DNA of 64,000 bases from Yoonia sp. SS1-5 (GTDB lineage Bacteria > Pseudomonadota > Alphaproteobacteria > Rhodobacterales > Rhodobacteraceae), in contig NZ_CP151767.2 in the NCBI RefSeq assembly GCF_038443705.2, positions 1,426,001 to 1,490,000 of the forward strand, in the 5' to 3' direction. How positions within the stretch are numbered: the stretch's first letter is position 1; every line of letters begins with the position of its first letter. Shown one piece after another: positions 55,827-64,000 of the stretch. Made by a program: the position numbers and the translations under genes. The notes below the pieces were generated by a model. It made no database searches. It saw nothing but the letters and a program-made list of their open reading frames with translations, and was not told the origin of the DNA.

Positions 55827-56945
55827 ATGCACAACGTCGCCATTACCGGAACCGGGGTCTATACCCCCTCTCAGATCATCACCAATGATGAGCTTGTTGC
55901 CGCGTTCAACGCCTATGCCGACCTGTGGAATGCCGAAAATGCCGATGCCATCGCTGCAGGCACGGCAGAGGCCAAGCCCCATTCATCCTCTGATTTCATT
56001 GTTGCGGCCTCGGGCATCGAACAGCGTTATGTGCTGGACAAGGATGGCGTGCTGGACCCGTCCCGCATGTTCCCCCATCTGGCCGCCCGCGCGGATGATG
56101 AACCGGGCTATATGGCCGAAATCGGGGTTGATGCCGCGCAAAAGGCGATGGCGGTTGCCGGTGTTGATGCGGCTGACATTGATCTGGTGATTTGTGCGGC
56201 TTCGAATATGGAACGGGCCTACCCGGCGATCGGCGTCGAAATCCAACAGCTGATCGGCGCGGGTGGCTTTGCATTCGACATGAATGTCGCCTGTTCCAGC
56301 GCCACTTTCGGCATCCAGACGGCCGCTGATATGATCCGCGCAGGCTCTATCCGCCGGGCGCTTGTGATCAATCCCGAGATTTGTTCGGCCCATCTGGAAT
56401 GGCGCGACCGCGATTGTCATTTCATCTTTGGCGATGTGGCCACGGCCACCCTGCTTGAACGGGACGAGGGCCTGAAGCCGGGGCATTTCAAGGTTCTCGG
56501 GACCCGTTGCGCCACGCAGTTCAGCAATAACATTCGCAACAATAACGGCTATCTGCGCCGCACCCATGACCAGATGGAAGACCGCCGCGACATGCAGTTC
56601 ATGCAAAATGGGCGGAAGGTCTTCAAGGAAGTGCTGCCGCTTGTCAGCAAGCATATCGCCGCCCATATGGCGGATGCGGGCGTCGCTGCCGCCGATCTGC
56701 GCCGTCTGTGGCTGCATCAGGCCAACAAGACGATGAACGATTATATCGGGAAAAAGGTGCTGGGCCGCACCCCAGAGCCGGGTGAGCAACCCAATATCCT
56801 GCAGGATTACGCCAATACATCCTCTGCCGGGTCGATCATTGCGTTTTCGAAATACGCGGACGACCTGTCGCCGGGGGATTACGGGCTGATCTGTTCTTTC
56901 GGGGCGGGCTATTCGGTCGGATCGGTGATCGTGCAGCGCGCCTAG
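55827..56945 (+). CDS. Beta-ketoacyl-ACP synthase III-like (FabH) protein
   Basis: 372 residues, longer than FabH (about 317). Thiolase fold with the catalytic cysteine in [10 protein letters not shown], His in [10 protein letters not shown] and Asn in [12 protein letters not shown]. The N-terminal half has an insertion ([31 protein letters not shown]) not usual in FabH. It could start fatty-acid or polyketide-like synthesis or be a special-purpose KASIII. The stop overlaps the ArsH stop region (convergent). Confidence 0.85.
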   Translation: MHNVAITGTGVYTPSQIITNDELVAAFNAYADLWNAENADAIAAGTAEAKPHSSSDFIVAASGIEQRYVLDKDGVLDPSRMFPHLAARADDEPGYMAEIGVDAAQKAMAVAGVDAADIDLVICAASNMERAYPAIGVEIQQLIGAGGFAFDMNVACSSATFGIQTAADMIRAGSIRRALVINPEICSAHLEWRDRDCHFIFGDVATATLLERDEGLKPGHFKVLGTRCATQFSNNIRNNNGYLRRTHDQMEDRRDMQFMQNGRKVFKEVLPLVSKHIAAHMADAGVAAADLRRLWLHQANKTMNDYIGKKVLGRTPEPGEQPNILQDYANTSSAGSIIAFSKYADDLSPGDYGLICSFGAGYSVGSVIVQRA

Positions 56946-57649
56946 CTGCTGACCCGCTTGTGCACATCCTCGCGCGATTCGACCCGTTCAGAGTACCGAT
57001 CTGTCAGCATCGCGCTGCGCCCCCGCGTCATGACTGTGAACCGCGCCAGTTCCTGCATCACATCCACGATCCGGTTATAGAGTGATGATGGCTTCATCCG
57101 CCCATCCTCGAACTCTTTCCACGCCATCGGCACGGATGACTGGTTGGGGATCGTGATCAGCCGCATCCACCGGCCCAGAATACGCAACTGGTTGACCGTG
57201 TTGAACGATTGCGACCCGCCTGACACCTGCATGACGGCCAATGTCTTGCCCTGTGTCGGGCGAATCCCGCCGATGGGCGACAGCGGGACCCAGTCGATCT
57301 GGTTTTTCATCACCGATGTCATGGCCCCGTGACGTTCGGGGCTGGACCAGACCATCCCCTCGCACCACAGCACCAGTTCGCGCAGGGCCACCACCTTTGG
57401 GTGCGTTTCATCCGCATCCCCGGGTGGCGGCAGGCCAGAGGGGTCAAAGAACCGTGTTTCACATCCTAGTGCGCGCAAGACCCGCGCGCCTTCTTCGGCG
57501 CATCGCCGGGAATAGCTGACATCCCGTAACGAACCGTAAAGCAGCAGAATACGGGGCGGGTGCGTCGGCCCATCCGGCCCGGCCAATGCGGCCATATCCA
57601 GGGGGGCAAGCGCGTCTGGCGCGATATTCGGCAGATCAGACAGGTCCAT
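56942..57649 (-). CDS. arsH: ArsH-like NADPH-dependent FMN reductase
   Basis: 235 residues. Flavodoxin-like fold: [21 protein letters not shown] (FMN phosphate loop), [23 protein letters not shown] and [23 protein letters not shown] are the ArsH blocks. ArsH oxidises or reduces organoarsenicals and other substrates. No other ars gene is adjacent, so an arsenic role is only possible. Confidence 0.85.
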   Translation of the reverse strand: MDLSDLPNIAPDALAPLDMAALAGPDGPTHPPRILLLYGSLRDVSYSRRCAEEGARVLRALGCETRFFDPSGLPPPGDADETHPKVVALRELVLWCEGMVWSSPERHGAMTSVMKNQIDWVPLSPIGGIRPTQGKTLAVMQVSGGSQSFNTVNQLRILGRWMRLITIPNQSSVPMAWKEFEDGRMKPSSLYNRIVDVMQELARFTVMTRGRSAMLTDRYSERVESREDVHKRVSS

Positions 57650-57653
57650 ATGT

Positions 57654-58103
57654 CTAGGCGGTCTCTTCCAGATGCAGCTTCATCTCGATCAGAACCTTTT
57701 GCAGTGCTGTGGTTTCCCGCAGCAACCGCTTGGCCTCATTCACTGATATCACGCCGTCTTCCATGGATCGGTTATATTCTTCCATCAACAAAGCAAACCG
57801 TTGTGACAGCATGATGACATCGGAATTCACCCCGCCGGTACTGTTCCGGGGGCTGTCATCATATGACATGGTGATCCCACGCATTTCCGACAAGGCCCCC
57901 GTGACATGCGGATAACTTGCTTCGGCCTCAAGCGCTGCGACCGCGTCCACCGGGATGAACCTGTCCGCGTGTTCCTCGGCATCGGAATAGTACCGCCCCA
58001 GGGTTGCCTTGGACCGACCGGTCAGCAAACAGGCCTTTTCAATACCGACATCCTTGACCAGCGCCTCGGTATGCTTTTTCAGGTAACTTTCATGTCCAGC
58101 CAT
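57654..58103 (-). CDS. Helix-turn-helix protein, phage CII-like
   Basis: 149 residues. [45 protein letters not shown] at about 18-62 has a helix-turn-helix pattern of the phage CII-like regulators found in Rhodobacterales; the C-terminal half is a helical, probably oligomerising domain ([45 protein letters not shown]). It is four bases upstream of arsH in the same direction. A perfect 14-base palindrome lies about 50 bases upstream. Confidence 0.65.
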   Translation of the reverse strand: MAGHESYLKKHTEALVKDVGIEKACLLTGRSKATLGRYYSDAEEHADRFIPVDAVAALEAEASYPHVTGALSEMRGITMSYDDSPRNSTGGVNSDVIMLSQRFALLMEEYNRSMEDGVISVNEAKRLLRETTALQKVLIEMKLHLEETA

Positions 58104-58155
58104 TACAGTTTTCCTCTATTGCAATGGGCCGCAATCGGCACCCAAATTGACGTTG

Positions 58156-58169
58156 CGTTAACGTTAACG
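58156..58169. promoter_or_regulatory. 14-base palindrome upstream of the HTH gene
   Basis: CGTTAAC-GTTAACG, a perfect palindrome 53 bases before the start of the HTH gene, in the 237-base gap before tdk. A likely operator for the adjacent regulator; inferred. Confidence 0.5.
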
Positions 58170-58340
58170 ATTTCGGGAACGTATGTCATTGATAAATATG
58201 TGCGTTCTCATACCCGGACCGGCGCATTTGGACAGAGCCATGTAACAAACCCATATTCCACTGGGCACAACTGCATCAAAGTCGCAAATCGGATCACGCG
58301 ACGCTTGCAATGACCCGTTGCGGGGCGATAAAGATCAGCC

Positions 58341-58934
58341 ATGGCCAAGTTGTATTTTAATTATTCCACGATGAATGCGGGCAAGTCGACTGTCTTGCTG
58401 CAAGCGTCACACAACTATATCGAACGCGGTATGAAGACCTACCTGATGATTGCCCAGCTGGACAATCGGGCCGGGGATGGCCGGATCGGCAGCCGTATCG
58501 GGATCGGCGCGAATGCAGATACTTTTGGACCGGGCGAAGATCTCTACGTCAAGGTGCAGAAACGGCTCGGGGAAGGCCCTTGCGCTTGTGTGTTTGTGGA
58601 CGAGGCCCAGTTTCTAGAACGTCAGCAGGTATGGCAGCTTGCGCGCGCGGTTGATGATCTTGATGTGCCAGTGATGGCTTACGGGCTGCGGGTTGATTTC
58701 CTGGGCAAGCTGTTTCCCGGATCAGCCGCGTTGCTGGCGCTGGCGGATGAAATGCGCGAGGTCCGCACGATCTGTCGTTGCGGAAAGAAGGCCACAATGG
58801 TGGTCCGCAAGGACGAATATGGGCAGGTCCTAACAAGTGGCGAACAAATCGCCATTGGCGGCAATGACCGTTATGTCTCGCTCTGCCGCAAACACTGGCG
58901 CGAGGAAATGGGCGAACCCAAACCCGAAAGCTAG
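58341..58934 (+). CDS. tdk: Thymidine kinase
   Basis: 197 residues, TK1-type. P-loop STMNAGKSTVLLQ near residue 9, VFVDEAQFL Walker B, and the zinc-binding cysteines CRCGKKATMV and SLCRKHW. It phosphorylates thymidine for salvage. The start MAKLYFNYSTMNAGKS matches the family. Confidence 0.95.
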   Translation: MAKLYFNYSTMNAGKSTVLLQASHNYIERGMKTYLMIAQLDNRAGDGRIGSRIGIGANADTFGPGEDLYVKVQKRLGEGPCACVFVDEAQFLERQQVWQLARAVDDLDVPVMAYGLRVDFLGKLFPGSAALLALADEMREVRTICRCGKKATMVVRKDEYGQVLTSGEQIAIGGNDRYVSLCRKHWREEMGEPKPES

Positions 58935-58988
58935 GGTCAGGACCAACGCCGAAACGCCTTCCGCGCCTGACGGGCGATTTTCAAAGCG

Positions 58989-61178
58989 TCAGTAGAAACT
59001 CTGCGGGTCGATATCTATCGACAGGCGCAGATTGGTGGGCAGGCGAAACTGACCAGCCCATTGCGCCAGCGCCTTTTGCAAAGGGGCCGCTTTGTCTGCC
59101 TTGACCAACAAGCGCACCCGGTGACGCCCGCGCACCCGAGCGATAGGCGCGGGTGCCGGGCCAAAAACCTGTGCCCCGATCTGCCGCAACGGCCCATCCC
59201 GGCGGGCCATGTCCGCCCCCAGATCAAAGACATCCTGCACGTTCGGACTGCTCAGGATGATGCCCGCCATACGACCATAAGGCGGGACACCTGCCGCCTT
59301 TCGCTCGGCCGCCTCGGCCGCCCAGAAGCTTTCCTCGTCACCGGCCAGAATGGCCCGAATGACCGGATGTTCGGGCTGATACGTCTGCAACATGGCTTCG
59401 CCGGGGGTTTGCGCACGCCCGGCCCGCCCGGCAACCTGCCGCATCAGTTGGAATGTGCGTTCCGCGGCCCGCAGATCGGATCCTTGCAGGCCCAGATCGG
59501 CATCTATGACACCGACAAGCGTCAACAAGGGAAAATTGTGTCCCTTGGCCACAAGCTGGGTCCCGATGATGATATCCGCCCCGCCTTCTGCAATTTCCGC
59601 AATATGCGCTTTCATCGCACGGGCCGAACCATAAAGATCCGATGACAGCACGGCGATACGGGCATCCGGGAAGAGGGTTTCAACCTCTTCCCCCATCCGT
59701 TCCACACCGGGGCCCACCGCGCTTAGCCGGTCTGCCGCCTCGCATTTCGGGCAGACGGTGGGCAAAGGCGTGGTTTCGCCGCATTGATGGCACATCAGAC
59801 GTTTGAGGAACCGATGCTCGACCATCCTTGCGTCACACTGCGCGCAGCCGATTTGATGGCCGCAGGCCCGGCAAATTGTAATCGGGGCATAGCCCCGGCG
59901 ATTAAGAAAAATCAGCGATTGCTCACCCCGCCCGATCCGGTCGCGCATGGCGTTCCGAAGTGTGGGCGAAATCCAGGTATTGTTGGGAATATTCTCAACG
60001 CGCATGTCAATCGCCGTCATGGTCGGCATGACCGCAGCACCAAACCGGGATGTCAGCGTGATCCGCTGGTATTTGCCCGCCTCCACATTGGCCCAGCTTT
60101 CCAGCGACGGCGTGGCCGAGGCCAGAACAACCTGCGCCCCGTTGATGGCCGCGCGCAAAACCGCCATGTCGCGGGCGTTATACAGGACCCCGTCTTCCTG
60201 CTTGTATGAGGTATCATGTTCCTCATCCACAACGATAAGGCCCAAATTCTGATAGGGCAGAAACAGCGCGGAACGCGCACCCACGACCAATTGCGCGTCG
60301 CCCTGCCCGACCATCCGCCAGCAGCGTCGCCGCTCGGTCATTGTCACCCCGGAATGCCATTCGGCGGGCCGCATCCCGAAACGGGCCTCCACCCGGGTGA
60401 TGAACTCGCCCGACAGCGCGATCTCGGGCAACAGGACCAGCGCCTGCCGCCCCATGCGCAGGCATTCTGCAACGGCCTCCAGATAGACTTCGGTCTTGCC
60501 GGACCCGGTCACCCCTTTCAACAAGGTGGTCCCATAGGCATCGCTGCGCAGGGCCGCCCGCAACGCCTCGGCCCCTGCCGTCTGATCCGGGCTCAGCGTC
60601 TTACCGCCATAATCAGGATCAAGGGCCGGATAGGGGCTGTCGCGCGGCGCCTCTTGTTCGAGGATCGCATTCTGCCCGACCAGCCCCTTGATCACAGAGG
60701 TTCCCACATCCGCCATCTCGGCCAGCTCCCTTAAGGTAAAGGACAGCCCCCCGTAATCCCGCAAAACGGTGAGGACCTTCTGACGGGCCTTTGTCATCCG
60801 ATCAGGCTCTGCCGCGCCGAGCCGGTAGATCTTGCGCATGGCGGGCGGATCGCCAAGGCCCGGGGAACGGGTTCCCAGACGCAGCATGGCCGACAACGGG
60901 GTCAGCGTGTATTCGGCCGCTCTGGTCAGAAAACTGCGCATTTCTTCGCGCATCGGGGCCACATCAAGAACCCGAAAGACCGGTCTGATCTTGGCCCGAT
61001 CATAGTCGCCAACCCCCGGCCCCCAGATGACGCCCAGCACCTTGCGCGGCCCAAGCGGGACCTCCACAAATGCGCCCAGATGGCAGCCACCTTCGGGGGC
61101 TTTGTAGTCCAACAGGCGATCAAGCGGTTGGGTTGTCAGAACCGCAACCAGATCACCATGGTGGAAAAAATCGCTCAT
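58989..61178 (-). CDS. priA: Primosomal protein N' (PriA helicase)
   Basis: 729 residues. 3' DNA-binding domain at the start, helicase with GVTGSGKTEVYLEA (Walker A), VDEEHDTSYKQ (DEEH box), then the zinc-binding cysteines CRACGHQIGCAQCDARM...CHQCGETTPLPTVCPKC and the second RecA-like lobe. It restarts stalled replication forks. The ATG at 61178 opens MSDFFHHGDLVAVL; an upstream in-frame start is less likely. Confidence 0.96.
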   Translation of the reverse strand: MSDFFHHGDLVAVLTTQPLDRLLDYKAPEGGCHLGAFVEVPLGPRKVLGVIWGPGVGDYDRAKIRPVFRVLDVAPMREEMRSFLTRAAEYTLTPLSAMLRLGTRSPGLGDPPAMRKIYRLGAAEPDRMTKARQKVLTVLRDYGGLSFTLRELAEMADVGTSVIKGLVGQNAILEQEAPRDSPYPALDPDYGGKTLSPDQTAGAEALRAALRSDAYGTTLLKGVTGSGKTEVYLEAVAECLRMGRQALVLLPEIALSGEFITRVEARFGMRPAEWHSGVTMTERRRCWRMVGQGDAQLVVGARSALFLPYQNLGLIVVDEEHDTSYKQEDGVLYNARDMAVLRAAINGAQVVLASATPSLESWANVEAGKYQRITLTSRFGAAVMPTMTAIDMRVENIPNNTWISPTLRNAMRDRIGRGEQSLIFLNRRGYAPITICRACGHQIGCAQCDARMVEHRFLKRLMCHQCGETTPLPTVCPKCEAADRLSAVGPGVERMGEEVETLFPDARIAVLSSDLYGSARAMKAHIAEIAEGGADIIIGTQLVAKGHNFPLLTLVGVIDADLGLQGSDLRAAERTFQLMRQVAGRAGRAQTPGEAMLQTYQPEHPVIRAILAGDEESFWAAEAAERKAAGVPPYGRMAGIILSSPNVQDVFDLGADMARRDGPLRQIGAQVFGPAPAPIARVRGRHRVRLLVKADKAAPLQKALAQWAGQFRLPTNLRLSIDIDPQSFY

Positions 61179-61267
61179 GTTAGCGCCAACGCTTTTGGGT
61201 TTCCGCCGTCTTCCCCTTGAGGTAAACGAGGCCCGAGCAAACGCCAACCCATCCCCGGAGGACTGTG

Positions 61268-61921
61268 ATGAAGTTTTTTGTAGACACTGCCGAAATTGAT
61301 CAAATCAAAGAGCTGCATGAATTGGGCATGGTGGACGGTGTCACCACCAATCCGTCGCTGATTGCAAAATCAGGCCGGGATATTCTTGAGGTCACCAAGG
61401 AGATTTGCGACATCGTGGACGGCCCGGTATCCGCAGAAGTGGTCGCACTCGACGCCGACACCATGTTGGCCGAGGGGCGCAAGCTGGCAAAGATTGCGCC
61501 AAATATCGCGGTAAAGGTCCCGCTGACATGGGCCGGGTTGCAGACCTGCAAGGCCTTGTCTGACGAAGGCACGATGGTCAACGTGACCTTGTGCTTTTCG
61601 GCCAATCAGGCACTTTTGGCTGCAAAGGCAGGTGCGACATTCATCAGCCCGTTTATCGGACGTCTGGACGATCTGAACCTTGACGGGCTGGAACTGATTG
61701 AAGACATTCGGACCATCTACGACAATTACGGGTTCGAGACGCAAATCCTTGCCGCCTCGATCCGGTCGGCAAACCATATGAGCGATTGCGCAAAGATCGG
61801 CGCCGATGTGGCAACAGCCCCGCCCGCCGTGATCAAAGCCATGGCCAATCACGTGCTGACGGACAAGGGGCTGGCTGGTTTCATGGCTGATGTCGAGAAG
61901 GCAGGCATCAAGATACTCTAG
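61268..61921 (+). CDS. tal: Transaldolase, short (fructose-6-phosphate aldolase-like) type
   Basis: 217 residues, the short decameric class. [36 protein letters not shown] and [17 protein letters not shown] with the Schiff-base lysine, then [28 protein letters not shown]. It transfers dihydroxyacetone units in the pentose phosphate pathway or cleaves fructose 6-phosphate. ATG at 61268 after GGAGGACTGTG, rather than the GTG at 61265. Confidence 0.93.
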   Translation: MKFFVDTAEIDQIKELHELGMVDGVTTNPSLIAKSGRDILEVTKEICDIVDGPVSAEVVALDADTMLAEGRKLAKIAPNIAVKVPLTWAGLQTCKALSDEGTMVNVTLCFSANQALLAAKAGATFISPFIGRLDDLNLDGLELIEDIRTIYDNYGFETQILAASIRSANHMSDCAKIGADVATAPPAVIKAMANHVLTDKGLAGFMADVEKAGIKIL

Positions 61922-61931
61922 CTGCGACGGC

Positions 61932-61957
61932 GTAGGATGGATTTAAATCCATCTTAC
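61932..61957. repeat. REP-like hairpin behind tal
   Basis: GTAGGATGGATTT-AAATCCATCTTAC, a 13-base stem with one mismatch, ten bases behind the tal stop. It is the same family as the hairpin at 17461 and the REPs at 37719 and 38227. Confidence 0.65.
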
Positions 61958-61977
61958 GACCTGACCGCCAACAATAA

Positions 61978-62008
61978 GGCGTCGGGCAAAAAAGCAACGC
62001 CCGACGCC
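61978..62008 (+). terminator. 10-bp perfect hairpin upstream of the DUF484 gene
   Basis: GGCGTCGGGC, eleven-base loop, GCCCGACGCC. With the REP just before it, it separates tal from the next gene. No T run follows, so termination is only probable. Confidence 0.45.
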
Positions 62009-62081
62009 CCCATCCAAAATAGTTGAAGAAATGGTCACAAGCCCCTGTTAGTCTGTCACAAAACAACAGTTGAGCAGGCAA

Positions 62082-62777
62082 ATGACCAAACATCAGATGG
62101 AGAAAGATCTCCGCACGGCGATTATCGAAAACCCTTCGGTACTACTCGAAGATCATGACGTGATGCGCGCCCTTGTCGGGGCAAACGAAAATGACGCGGG
62201 CAACAATGTCGTTGACCTGCGTTCCGTCGCGATGGAACGGCTCGAGGCGCGCTTTGACCGGCTGGAAGACACCCACCGCAATGTCATCGCAGCGGCCTAC
62301 GACAATCTGGCAGGCACCAATCAGGTTCACCGCGCCATCCTGCGCATGATGGATGCAACCGACTTTGATGCTTTCATGCGCGATCTGGCCACCGATGTTG
62401 CCGATACCCTGCGCGTTGATAATATCCGGCTGGTGCTCGAAAGCACGACCGAGACCGTTTCAGATGGCATGGGTCCTGTCGTCACTTTGGCGCCGCAGGG
62501 ATTTGTCGATGACTATATTACCGCCGGTCGCAATACGCCGGTTCGGAAAATCACACTCCGCCCCTGCATCAACGGTGCAGCTGACCTGCATGCTGACAAA
62601 AGTGTCGACATCCAGTCAGAGGCCTGCCTGAAACTGGACCTCGGCCCCGACCGCCTTCCCGGGCTGCTCGTTCTGGGCAGCACGGATGCGGCACAGTTCA
62701 CGGCCCAGCAAGGCACCGATCTGTTGACCTTCTTTGCCGGCGTGTTCGAACGGGTCATGCGCCGCTGGCTGGCGTGA
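62082..62777 (+). CDS. DUF484 (GAF-like) protein
   Basis: 231 residues. The N-terminal helical part (MEKDLRTAIIENPSVLLEDHDVMRALVG) and the C-terminal GAF-like domain (ISGNIRLVLEST-type strands, LLVLGSTDAAQFTAQQGTDLLTFFAGVFERVMRRWL) match DUF484, a family commonly encoded next to xerC. The stop overlaps the GTG start of xerC. ATG at 62082 has a weak AGCAGGCAA upstream. Confidence 0.85.
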   Translation: MTKHQMEKDLRTAIIENPSVLLEDHDVMRALVGANENDAGNNVVDLRSVAMERLEARFDRLEDTHRNVIAAAYDNLAGTNQVHRAILRMMDATDFDAFMRDLATDVADTLRVDNIRLVLESTTETVSDGMGPVVTLAPQGFVDDYITAGRNTPVRKITLRPCINGAADLHADKSVDIQSEACLKLDLGPDRLPGLLVLGSTDAAQFTAQQGTDLLTFFAGVFERVMRRWLA

Positions 62778-63699
62778 CCACCGCGATCTCACCCGCATTG
62801 ACGCAGGCGCTGGCCACGTGGCTGGACCAGCAGCGCGCGTTGGCGGGGGCTGCGCAAAATACGATTGTCGCGTATCAGACGGACCTTCTGGGCTTTCTGG
62901 CCTTCATGACGCAGCACCATGGCCAACCAACCGGCTTGACCCCGATTGCACGGATTGGCACCCGCGACATGCGTGCATGGATGGCACATGAACGCGGACG
63001 CGGGATCAGCGCCCGGTCACTTGCCCGCGCGCTGTCGGCAGTCAAATCCTTCTATCGGTGGCTCGCTGCCAAAGAAGGGTTCGAACCGACCGCAGTCCTT
63101 TCAACGCGCGCGCCCAAGTTTCAGAACAAGCTGCCGCGCCCCCTTGCACCGGACAATGCGGCTGCAATTATCGACACGGTCGGACTGCAGACCAATGAAC
63201 CATGGGTCGGGACCCGCGACATGGCTGTTCTTACACTTCTCTATGGCTGCGGCTTACGCATATCCGAGGCGCTCAGCCTGACGGGCAAGGACAATCCGCT
63301 GAAAGAGGTGCTGCGGATCACCGGCAAGGGCGGCAAGGAGCGGATCGTCCCTGTTATTCCGGTCGCCCGGAATGCGGTTGCCGCTTATGTCAAGCAATGC
63401 CCCTATGACTGCGCCCCGGATGAGCCGTTATTTCGCGCCATCCGTGGGGGAAGCTATCCCCGCGCGCGATCCAGAAAGTCATGGCGCAAGCCCGCATGCA
63501 ACTTGGACTGCCCGCGACAGCAACCCCACACGCGATGCGACATTCTTTCGCGACACATCTGTTGTCGGCGGGCGGGGATTTGCGAACTATTCAGGAACTG
63601 CTGGGCCATGCATCCCTTTCCACCACGCAGGCGTACACGGCCGTCGATGCGGCCCGTTTGATGGAAGTCTACGACAAAGCCCATCCCAAGGCGCATTGA
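62774..63699 (+). pseudogene. xerC: xerC, frameshifted in the catalytic domain
   Basis: GTG start overlapping the DUF484 stop. The first part reads normally to RAIRGG near 63450, with the N-terminal SAM-like domain and the catalytic R in CGLRISEALSL. Then the frame changes: the rest ([17 protein letters not shown], the [10 protein letters not shown] box with the HxxR pair, GHASL, and the Tyr in TTQAYT) lies in the frame one base earlier and stops at 63699. One base is missing in the GGGGGAA run at 63446-63452. XerC resolves chromosome dimers at dif and is rarely lost, so either this is a sequencing error or the gene is inactive. Confidence 0.85.
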
Positions 63700-63781
63700 C
63701 ACATGCCCGCCCCGAAAAATTGCATGCATACCGGCCAAGCCCGGCATTGCCTCCCATCGGATTATACATCATGAAAGCGCA

Positions 63782-64000
63782 ATGACCCTTCGTGCCAAAG
63801 CCCTATTCGTGCATCTGCTGACCGCAACAGGTGCGGTATTTGCCATGCTTGCGATGCTCGCCGCGGTCGAGGAAAAATGGGACCTGATGTTTCTTTGGCT
63901 GGTCGTGGCCTTCGCGGTCGACGGGATCGATGGACCGCTTGCCCGCAAATACGATGTCAAAACCAATGCCCCGGCATTTGATGGCGTATTGCTCGATCTG
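63782..64000 (+). CDS. pcs: Phosphatidylcholine synthase (5' part, cut by window end)
   Basis: 73 residues are present: MTLRAKALFVHLLTATGAVFAMLAMLAAVEEKWDLMFLWLVVAFAVDGIDGPLARKYDV. The CDP-alcohol phosphatidyltransferase motif DGIDGPLAR is followed by FDGVLLDL. The closest family is Pcs, which makes phosphatidylcholine directly from choline and CDP-diacylglycerol. It sits next to the frameshifted xerC. It links to the choline uptake genes in this window. Confidence 0.82.
   Translation, partial: MTLRAKALFVHLLTATGAVFAMLAMLAAVEEKWDLMFLWLVVAFAVDGIDGPLARKYDVKTNAPAFDGVLLDL

Noticed and set aside
63440..63460. Programmed frameshifting in xerC
   Set aside because: The run does not form a proper slippery heptamer in the zero frame and no stimulating structure is evident; a single-base loss is simpler.
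1..64000. CRISPR array or rRNA operon
   Set aside because: No regularly spaced direct repeats and no rRNA-like sequence were seen.

Overview
This is a chromosomal window from a GC-rich alphaproteobacterium, most likely a member of the Rhodobacteraceae (Roseobacter group). The basis is the gene content: a split biotin-dependent propionyl-CoA carboxylase with a PccR-type regulator and TTTGCAAA boxes, a betCBA/betI plus choXWV choline cluster, a phosphatidylcholine synthase start, DUF1467 beside methylmalonyl-CoA epimerase, DUF6455, and CtrA-like TTAA-N7-TTAAC boxes. No rRNA, tRNA or CRISPR array was seen.

Layout. 1-3936: polyphosphate kinase (5' cut by the window edge), Ppx/GppA exopolyphosphatase and a PP2C phosphatase. 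3964-8846 (minus): a tightly overlapping run of nuclease-like, TerB/DnaJ, GNAT and VOC genes with methylmalonyl-CoA mutase upstream. 9512-17404: propionyl-CoA carboxylase alpha and beta subunits, small unknown genes, an MFS exporter and PccR. With the epimerase at 48248 the window holds a complete propionyl-CoA to succinyl-CoA route. 17488-20782: an altronate dehydratase-like gene, two unknown genes with CtrA-like boxes, and an HD-domain gene. 21089-25879: an unknown accessory gene, lepA and rimO.

25876-39855 is the most plastic part. An Abi_C-type gene behind rimO is split by an IS481-family element with a perfect 7-bp target duplication. After a repeat-rich spacer come a secreted nuclease and the choline/choline-sulfate block (betA, betB, betC, betI, choX, choW, choV). 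Then come a REP-associated transposase with REP hairpins, a second, inverted IS481 copy without target duplication, and a decayed 3' fragment of lepA. The choline block is therefore sandwiched between two IS copies that look identical.

39919-49497 carries small envelope, redox and unknown genes: CDGSH protein, IMPACT-family protein without a normal start codon, paired secreted proteins sharing a Cys-Trp motif, DUF6455, DUF1444-like, HlyIII, GFA, M48 lipoprotein, class II deacetylase, nitroreductase, EI24, DUF1467, epimerase and a response regulator. 49524-64000 carries aspS, carB with an unknown nuclease-like gene behind it, a FabH-like synthase, ArsH-like reductase, an HTH gene, tdk, priA, transaldolase, DUF484, a frameshifted xerC and the start of phosphatidylcholine synthase.

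Recurring themes are choline use (uptake, sulfate ester hydrolysis, oxidation to glycine betaine, and a choline-using lipid synthase at the right edge), propionyl-CoA assimilation under PccR, and accessory genes placed directly behind housekeeping genes with TTG starts, followed by a shared hairpin repeat. I did not recognise a clear new multi-gene system. The best candidates are that accessory-gene/repeat arrangement, the IS-flanked choline island with the lepA relic, and the CtrA-box pair of unknown genes.
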